A stretch of DNA of 22,335 nucleotides from positions 1-22,335 of the forward strand of contig CAZCXP010000025.1 of NCBI GenBank assembly GCA_964502665.1, in the 5' to 3' direction. The DNA comes from SOKG01 sp964502665. Its GTDB lineage: Bacteria; Chloroflexota; Dehalococcoidia; SZUA-161. This document shows, piece after piece, positions 15,265 to 20,722 of the stretch. The notes under the pieces are model-generated. The model searched no databases and was not told where the DNA came from. It saw only the letters and a list, made by a program, of their open reading frames with translations. Position numbers and translations under genes: made by a program. Positions within the stretch are counted from its first letter, which is position 1. Each line of letters opens with the position of its first letter.

Positions 15265-17793
15265 TCACCCCACTCTGTGAGTTTCCACTCTGCTTGGGCT
15301 GGTGCTCTCCTTCGACAGCTGGCCTCGCTTTCGGGCAACGAAGGCCTTTACAATGTCGGGGTCGAATTGAGTGCCAGAGCAGCGCTCTATTTCTTCCACA
15401 GCCTGCTCAGGAGAGAATTTGCCCTCACGGTAAGGACGCAGTGATGTCATAGCGTCATATGCATCGGCTACAGCCAGAATTCGAGCGTCGAGGGGGATAT
15501 TCTCACCTTTCAGCCCTGCCGGATAGCCATTGCCATCCCAGCGTTCATGATGATATTGGATGGCAGCCAGACACCCACTCAAGCCCCCGACGTGCTTCAG
15601 TATCGCTATCCCCAGCTTGGGATGCGCGCGTATCGACTCCCAGTCATCCTCACTCAAAGCGTTGGTCTTGAGAAGTACCCCATCGGAGACTCCAATCTTG
15701 CCAATGTCGTGCAGCAACGCCGCCGCTCGGATTGTGGCTATCCGCTCTTCTGAATAGCCAAGCTCCTCGGCAATCTCCGTGGCATACTTGCTAACCTTTT
15801 TCGAATGCCCGTAGGTATAATGGTCCTTGGCATCAACCGTCGCTGCCAGGGCGTATATCGTGCTCAATACCCCCGGCTCTCCCTCCGGCTTAACCCCTAT
15901 TCCAACTGCCTGCGAACGGGTTACATCGGAGGCCAAGGATATTCGATTCCTGCCCGCTTGCTTGCTATGATACAAGGCCGCATCCGCCGCCTGGAAAAGC
16001 TCCTCTCGCATAACCCCATCAGTGGGCCACGAAGCTACGCCCATGCTACAAGTCAATGCAACCCCTCCAGAGTCCATCTCGCTTTCTATCCTCTTGCGTA
16101 TCCTCTCCCCTACGTTGTAGGCATCGTCAAGAGATGCCTGCGGCAGAATAACGGTAAACTCGTCTCCGCCATAGCGAAAAGCCATATCTATGCTTCTGGT
16201 CGCGCTCCTTATGTACTGCCCTATGTCCCTGAGGATATCATCGCCCGCCAGATGACCATAGACATCGTTATACGTCTTGAAAAGGTCCATGTCCAAAAAG
16301 AGCAGGGAGAATATGTCACCAAAGCGAGAACACCTGGAGATCTCCTCGTCAAGGCGCTCGTGAAAATAGCGGTGATTATATAATCCGGTCAACTCATCGA
16401 TATGAGCCCTCTCCCTGGCTTGAGCATAAAGCTGAGCATTCTCTATAGCCACTGCCGCTTCATGGATCAGCGTCGTCACCAGTTCAATGTCATCGCTGGA
16501 GTACAAACCGCCTGACTCCTTTTTGCTCAGCGCCAGAATCCCGACCAGCTTGCCTTTGCTCTTCATCGGCACAAGCAACTCCATTTCCACGCCTTCGATA
16601 ATATTCCTTTCCACCTCCCACAACCCTTTAAACTCCGGCGCTACATCTATGAGCTCTCGAGAGAGAGGCTTATCGTTACGGGAAAGCCAGCTCACAACCG
16701 GGCTTTCCATGCTCAGCTTTATCGGTATCGCTGCCTCCCCCTCAACCAGCCGCTCCGCGTACTGTGAGCTGAAATCACCACCGTCGCGGAGCAAAAGGCT
16801 CGCCTGGGTGGCATTCACCGCCCTTGCTATCGGTTTCAACATTGCCTCTGCCAGCTCGTCCAGATCGATAACATTGCTCATTCTCTGAGCGAAACCGAGC
16901 ACCATCTGCCGATACTCATAGGTCTCCCTGTAGAAGAGCCTGTCCACACCTTTCTGAACGAACATCCTCAGCGGGTTAAACAGCCAGGCCATCAAGAGCG
17001 CCATCACGAAAACAGCTGCCAGGCTGGCGGAGGTGGTCCAACCCTGGAGGAAGTGGTGCAAACTCAAGAGCATAAGCAGAAATAGAGCGGTGATAAGAAT
17101 GCTTATCAATGAGTATGCAAGTCCTTTTCTTATGACCAGCTTGATGTCGAATAGCCTATATCTCATGATGGCATAACTGATCACCAGCGCATTGCCCAGA
17201 TGTCCAATGTGCTCGAAAGGGAATTGGGGGAAGGGTGGGATGGCCATTCTGATAGAAAAGCCCGTCAGCATCCCGAGGCCGACCAATAGATAGGTAACTC
17301 TATTCCGGCTCTGAGGGTCTTTCAAAGACCGATACCTGCGCACCAGAAGGAATACTGACAATACAATAAAAGGAGCACCTATGACGGTGAGCAGATGTAG
17401 AAATGGGCCATATTCGATACTGAGCGTTCCATTTGATACAGAAACGCTATCAGGGATATAGCCCAGAGCTGCCAGCGGCGCCAAGATGAACACCACAGCC
17501 CCATACCCGAGCTTCACCGCTATATCAGCGGTTTTGTGGACAAAGAAGCAGACAAATTGATAATAGGCGACTACCACACATAGACCACTCACAACCAGCA
17601 AACCGGCCCATAGGCGAGTAAGCCCAAAGAAATCGAGGGAAAGTAGCAACGCGCTCAAACTCCATGCCATGGCAAAGACCACATACACCGTGAAGTGGTA
17701 ACGGACTCGCGTGCGCGTATCACGCAGAAGGCCCACCAGCAAAGTGGACTCGATGATGAGGGTAATCAATAGCATCACACAATATGAACTCAT
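15265..17793 (-). CDS. membrane GAF-GGDEF-HD-GYP c-di-GMP enzyme
   Basis: An 842-residue protein. Residues 1-280 hold about eight hydrophobic helices of the histidine-kinase N-terminal 7TM type. A GAF-like sensor domain follows (about 295-455). The GGDEF domain (about 460-620) keeps RYGGDEFTV (540-548), the metal Asp in LFLDMDLFKTYNDVYGH, and an RSID inhibitory-site motif exactly five residues before GGDEF, so it is probably an active, product-inhibited diguanylate cyclase. The HD-GYP domain (about 640-825) has HDIGKIGVSD and HHERWDGNGYPAG, so it is probably an active phosphodiesterase. Both activities in one chain imply a switch controlled by the membrane/GAF inputs. It is followed by pilT after 4 nt, pointing to control of pilus dynamics. 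The start is ATG, 1 nt after an upstream open frame. Confidence 0.93.
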   Translation of the reverse strand: MSSYCVMLLITLIIESTLLVGLLRDTRTRVRYHFTVYVVFAMAWSLSALLLSLDFFGLTRLWAGLLVVSGLCVVVAYYQFVCFFVHKTADIAVKLGYGAVVFILAPLAALGYIPDSVSVSNGTLSIEYGPFLHLLTVIGAPFIVLSVFLLVRRYRSLKDPQSRNRVTYLLVGLGMLTGFSIRMAIPPFPQFPFEHIGHLGNALVISYAIMRYRLFDIKLVIRKGLAYSLISILITALFLLMLLSLHHFLQGWTTSASLAAVFVMALLMAWLFNPLRMFVQKGVDRLFYRETYEYRQMVLGFAQRMSNVIDLDELAEAMLKPIARAVNATQASLLLRDGGDFSSQYAERLVEGEAAIPIKLSMESPVVSWLSRNDKPLSRELIDVAPEFKGLWEVERNIIEGVEMELLVPMKSKGKLVGILALSKKESGGLYSSDDIELVTTLIHEAAVAIENAQLYAQARERAHIDELTGLYNHRYFHERLDEEISRCSRFGDIFSLLFLDMDLFKTYNDVYGHLAGDDILRDIGQYIRSATRSIDMAFRYGGDEFTVILPQASLDDAYNVGERIRKRIESEMDSGGVALTCSMGVASWPTDGVMREELFQAADAALYHSKQAGRNRISLASDVTRSQAVGIGVKPEGEPGVLSTIYALAATVDAKDHYTYGHSKKVSKYATEIAEELGYSEERIATIRAAALLHDIGKIGVSDGVLLKTNALSEDDWESIRAHPKLGIAILKHVGGLSGCLAAIQYHHERWDGNGYPAGLKGENIPLDARILAVADAYDAMTSLRPYREGKFSPEQAVEEIERCSGTQFDPDIVKAFVARKRGQLSKESTSPSRVETHRVG

Positions 17794-17794
17794 C

Positions 17795-18094
17795 TTATTG
17801 CAATGCGCCCCCTTGTAGACTTAGCTCGCTGTAGCCTACAACCATTATCCGACTAAAGCGAGCTTGGTCAATCCTACAAAGGTAACAGTGGTAGACGTAC
17901 TTTTGAGTTTGCGAAACCTCATGCAAGTACATCTGACCGCCGTAATGGTCACCGCAGTACCGTCGTCTGCACAAAGCTTCACCCAACTCCACCAAACCAG
18001 TCAAAACTGACCGCCTCCAGAGCCGATGACGAACCCTAATAGCGAATCGAGCTTGCACCTGAAGAGGGGAACAAGGGGCAAATCTTGTCACCAT
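17795..18094 (-). CDS. possible small ORF upstream of the c-di-GMP gene, partial
   Basis: A frame of about 99 codons is open from the gap at 18095 to a TAA that ends 1 nt before the ATG of the c-di-GMP enzyme. The product is not recognised. It contains RRRYCGDHYGG and YVYHCYLCRID, with Cys/His spacing that could suit a small zinc-binding fold, and is rich in Arg. The tight junction favours a real gene, but the start is in the gap and nothing else supports it. It could equally be a non-coding leader. Confidence 0.25.
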   Translation of the reverse strand: MVTRFAPCSPLQVQARFAIRVRHRLWRRSVLTGLVELGEALCRRRYCGDHYGGQMYLHEVSQTQKYVYHCYLCRIDQARFSRIMVVGYSELSLQGGALQ

Positions 18095-18194
18095 NNNNNN
18101 NNNNNNNNNNNNNNNNNNNNNNNNNNNNNNNNNNNNNNNNNNNNNNNNNNNNNNNNNNNNNNNNNNNNNNNNNNNNNNNNNNNNNNNNNNNNNN
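18095..18194. other. scaffold gap (100 N)
   Basis: A placeholder gap of unknown size. It separates the pilus locus from the methyltransferase-acyltransferase region, so their linkage depends on scaffolding. Confidence 0.99.
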
Positions 18195-18447
18195 AAGATC
18201 GCCGATTCCATGTAGAAGGCTGGATAGACGCCAATGCCGTTAGCTGATGTGAGAGTGGATTCCCTGAGAAAGCGTTTTGGCGCTATTCTTGAGACGAGCA
18301 GTTCGTTGATGAGCGCACGCTAGAGATGTCGGTCGCGCCGGTTTGGGTACCAAATTACTATACAGCCCGGTACCATCGCCTCATTGCCAAGGGGATCGGG
18401 ATTTGCCAAAATTAGGAAGTAGAGCCCAGAAAGATTGTGTTAGCACA
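18195..18447. other. intergenic stretch with no feature seen
   Basis: I see no convincing gene, repeat or RNA in this 253-nt stretch. A CTGATG...GAGAAAG combination near 18240-18274 recalls a hammerhead core but does not match it. Confidence 0.4.
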
Positions 18448-18669
18448 ATGAGAAGGGAAAGAAAAACACCGACACCGAAGTTCAGCACATCCAGTAGAAG
18501 CCTGGACAAAGAAGGCATGCACCCTCAGATTGTCCAGCCAGAGGAATATGCCGGCTACCCAAATGGCAACGCAGACGCTGCGAAGGACCACAAGGCTGAG
18601 GTTGATGACGATATGCGCGACCGCGTGGACTTTCTAGCATGCCTCCTGGCGGATTACATGCATAAATAG
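18448..18669 (+). CDS. possible small hypothetical protein
   Basis: A 73-residue frame starting MRRERKTPTPKFSTSSRSLD and ending VDFLACLLADYMHK. The product is not recognised. The composition is protein-like: a basic, Ser/Thr/Pro-rich N-terminus, a middle acidic section (KAEVDDDMRD) and an amphipathic C-terminal helix. Against it, no Shine-Dalgarno sequence precedes the ATG. It is the only plausible plus-strand gene left of 20703 and would be convergent with the methyltransferase-acyltransferase gene. Confidence 0.35.
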   Translation: MRRERKTPTPKFSTSSRSLDKEGMHPQIVQPEEYAGYPNGNADAAKDHKAEVDDDMRDRVDFLACLLADYMHK

Positions 18670-18706
18670 GGAACCACCCCTTCACGGACAGAGCAGCAGA
18701 TCTCCA

Positions 18707-18725
18707 GCCGGGAACGGTGCCCGGC
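18707..18725. terminator. weak GC hairpin between convergent genes
   Basis: Arms GCCGGG and CCCGGC surround a 7-nt loop, between the end of the possible small gene (18669) and the stop of the fusion gene (18746). No T-run follows on either strand, so terminator function is only suggested by position. Confidence 0.25.
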
Positions 18726-18745
18726 CGACGCCCCCGACAAGCACA

Positions 18746-20101
18746 TCACCGCGTTCCAGTGCGAGCCACCGGACCTTTCAAGTAGTGACCATAGGCTTCG
18801 CTGATGTTACAGTGCACCGGCACCCACAACCCACCACACAAGGGCTTTGAATACTCAAAGGGTTCTCCTATTGGCCTAACCCCGGGCATCCCGTATTTCT
18901 CGACAATCTTGGGCTGTGTTACAGTGAATATGTCATCTATTCCTGTATCGTTGCAGTAGTCGTAGAGAATCTTGAACAAACCAAACGCGACCAGATGGCG
19001 GGCTTCCCGAGCCAGGTCCTTACCGATGGCGAATCTTCCTCCTTCGACAGCTCTTGATATGCTGTTGGCCCTGACGTACTCAGTCAGCGGAAAATCTGAA
19101 TCCATTGGAAAACCGCTTGGATTGTCGGCAACCATTCGCATTGTGGCAACCGGTGTGCCATGTTCATCCAGGGCCAAGAAGTTTGCTGCGCAGTCGTCGT
19201 ATACGTCTCTTTCGAGCCCACTCTTGTTCTCAGGCTCATAACCCATTTCGACGCAGTATACCTGATATCTCAACTTCCAAACCTTCTCAAGGTCTTCCCG
19301 GGTTTCCGCAATCAGAAACTTATAGCCGCTCGCTTCGAAGTAGCATTTGGGTTTGATGGCTGTGGCCAGCAAGTCCGAATTTGCGGCATAAGCAGGTACC
19401 ATACTGTCCACTCTAAAGCAGGAGCCCTCAAGTTTGCTCCTCAACTCCTCCTCATTCCAGCGATGATGGCCATGCTCTTTCAAGCTTCTGGCCAGGACCA
19501 AATTGCAGACCCCTACACCGAACTGAGTAACGAGAAGTTTCCCGATATTAGATAGGCCGCCGTCACGATAGATTTCTTTCAGAATTGGGATTATCCTGAC
19601 CGGGTGTTTGGGCTCAACCAAAATGAACCGCCCGGAGGGCCTGAGCACCCTGAAGTACTCACTGATAGCATTGTCAGGTTCTCTCAAAGCGAAGAGAACG
19701 TGAACAGAGAGAACGCAATCGAAAGTGTTATCAGGATAGATGGTGAGCCCCTTTTCTATGTCCCACTCCCTGAACTCAACGTTTTGCAGCCTCGCGTTGT
19801 TCTTCTTCAGTCTAGCCCTGTGCAACATCGCCTGAGAGGAGTCTATACCATCAACGATATACCCTCTCTGCCCCAGCTCTATCGAGTAGCTTCCGGTACC
19901 GCAGCCCGCATCGAGTATCCTGCCGCCTCCACGCGTACTGTCGCCAACAGCTCTTGCCACGTCCAGCAGCAGCCTCTGGTAAGACCCATAGTACCTGGGC
20001 AGTGCATCGTAGAAGCGGGCATACAGTTCCCACACTTTACTGACAGTGTCGCGCGCGGTGTTATTCGGCATTGCTTCAACCACAGAACCGTCTTTCGCCA
20101 A
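18746..20101 (-). CDS. SAM methyltransferase fused to LuxI/FeeM-like acyltransferase
   Basis: A 451-residue two-domain protein. Residues 1-250 form a class I SAM-dependent methyltransferase: ILDAGCGTGSYSIELGQRG (motif I, about 62), VDGIDSS, FDCVLSVHVLFAL and VLRPSGRFILVEP. Residues about 258-445 resemble the GNAT-fold N-acyl amino acid synthase/autoinducer synthase group (FeeM, LuxI): FLIAETREDLEKVWKLRYQV, YCVEMGYE, ERDVYDDCAANFLALDE, TPVATMRM and EGGRFAIGKD. The conserved Arg (278), Asp residues near 299-303, Arg 322 and the E-x-x-R pair at 353-356 are placed as in LuxI-type enzymes. It could make and methylate an N-acyl product, perhaps a signal; the substrate is unknown. The TTG start at 20101 is chosen because AGGAG lies 5 nt upstream, while ATG at 20071 has no such site. 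Confidence 0.82.
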   Translation of the reverse strand: MAKDGSVVEAMPNNTARDTVSKVWELYARFYDALPRYYGSYQRLLLDVARAVGDSTRGGGRILDAGCGTGSYSIELGQRGYIVDGIDSSQAMLHRARLKKNNARLQNVEFREWDIEKGLTIYPDNTFDCVLSVHVLFALREPDNAISEYFRVLRPSGRFILVEPKHPVRIIPILKEIYRDGGLSNIGKLLVTQFGVGVCNLVLARSLKEHGHHRWNEEELRSKLEGSCFRVDSMVPAYAANSDLLATAIKPKCYFEASGYKFLIAETREDLEKVWKLRYQVYCVEMGYEPENKSGLERDVYDDCAANFLALDEHGTPVATMRMVADNPSGFPMDSDFPLTEYVRANSISRAVEGGRFAIGKDLAREARHLVAFGLFKILYDYCNDTGIDDIFTVTQPKIVEKYGMPGVRPIGEPFEYSKPLCGGLWVPVHCNISEAYGHYLKGPVARTGTR

Positions 20102-20151
20102 AGCTACTCCTGTTACCGGCCACCTTCGGTATTCGACCCGTGTTCCAGGTT

Positions 20152-20181
20152 GTAAACTAGAGTAAACTAGAGTTAACTAAA
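20152..20181. repeat. three phased 10-bp repeats, putative operator
   Basis: On the minus strand three successive units read TAGTTAACTC, TAGTTTACTC and TAGTTTAC. The 10-bp period places each on the same helix face. They lie just downstream of the -10 of the fusion-gene promoter, where a bound protein would block transcription, and about 50-80 nt before its start codon. Confidence 0.65.
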
Positions 20182-20190
20182 GTGTAGTCT

Positions 20191-20219
20191 CTTGTACTAC
20201 GTCTTTATATATATGTCAA
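20191..20219 (-). promoter_or_regulatory. promoter of the methyltransferase-acyltransferase gene
   Basis: On the minus strand a perfect TTGACA (20214-20219) and TACAAG (20191-20196, 4/6) are separated by exactly 17 bp of A/T-rich sequence. The start of transcription would fall near 20184, giving a leader of about 80 nt that begins with the three 10-bp repeats. Confidence 0.6.
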
Positions 20220-20683
20220 GTATCGTACACGACCTTAGCTACGAGCCCGAAGTTAACCAGCAGCGCAAGTCATCCCCACCCTATTTTACGACCTTTGCTC
20301 CCGAATCCTTATGGGGGGCGGCTGATAGCCCTCCTTTTCACCCCGTTATCAAACGATGTCAGAAGCTACACCCAAACTGGCCTCACCCAACACACCCAGC
20401 CAACCTCTGACAAGGCAGTTTTGACATGGCCACGGCTAAGTGCTATCCTCAAGAGTTACCAAGATACGCCAGAAGGCTTCAGTCTATAGCTAATAAGCCA
20501 AAGGTAGATGGCAATGTAGACAGCAAGACTACATCCCGTAGCCCAAGCTGGAGTTGTCGATTGTCACATCCTCTTAAACGAGAACTCACAACTGGAGTGG
20601 TACGAAAGTCCTATTCAGAAAAAGTACTAAAATATCATTGCCATGTGCTGTAAGTCCTTCTACAATCCAAACGGGAGGCAGCC
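20220..20683. other. intergenic region between divergent genes
   Basis: No gene is supported. The region separates the divergent fusion gene and coiled-coil gene. The only item noted is an AGTACTAAA motif at 20623-20631 (plus strand), 72 nt before the coiled-coil ATG. I found no good promoter pair for the plus-strand gene. Short open frames here lack ribosome sites and protein-like composition. Confidence 0.5.
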
Positions 20684-20722
20684 ATGAAAGGATGGGAGCG
20701 TTATGGACGCAAGCAAGGGTGA
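20684..20722 (+). CDS. possible 12-codon leader ORF overlapping the next start
   Basis: ATG at 20684 is preceded by GGGAGG at a good distance (5 nt) and encodes MKGWERYGRKQG before TGA. It overlaps the start of the coiled-coil gene (20703) in another frame, so ribosomes could terminate and reinitiate nearby. It may instead be an incidental frame beside the ribosome site. Confidence 0.3.
   Translation: MKGWERYGRKQG

Noticed and set aside
18240..18275. Hammerhead-like CTGATG...GAAA combination
   Set aside because: The core is not exact and the required flanking stems are not visible.
20426..20653. 75-residue plus-strand frame in the divergent intergenic region
   Set aside because: No ribosome site, no recognisable motif and unbalanced composition.
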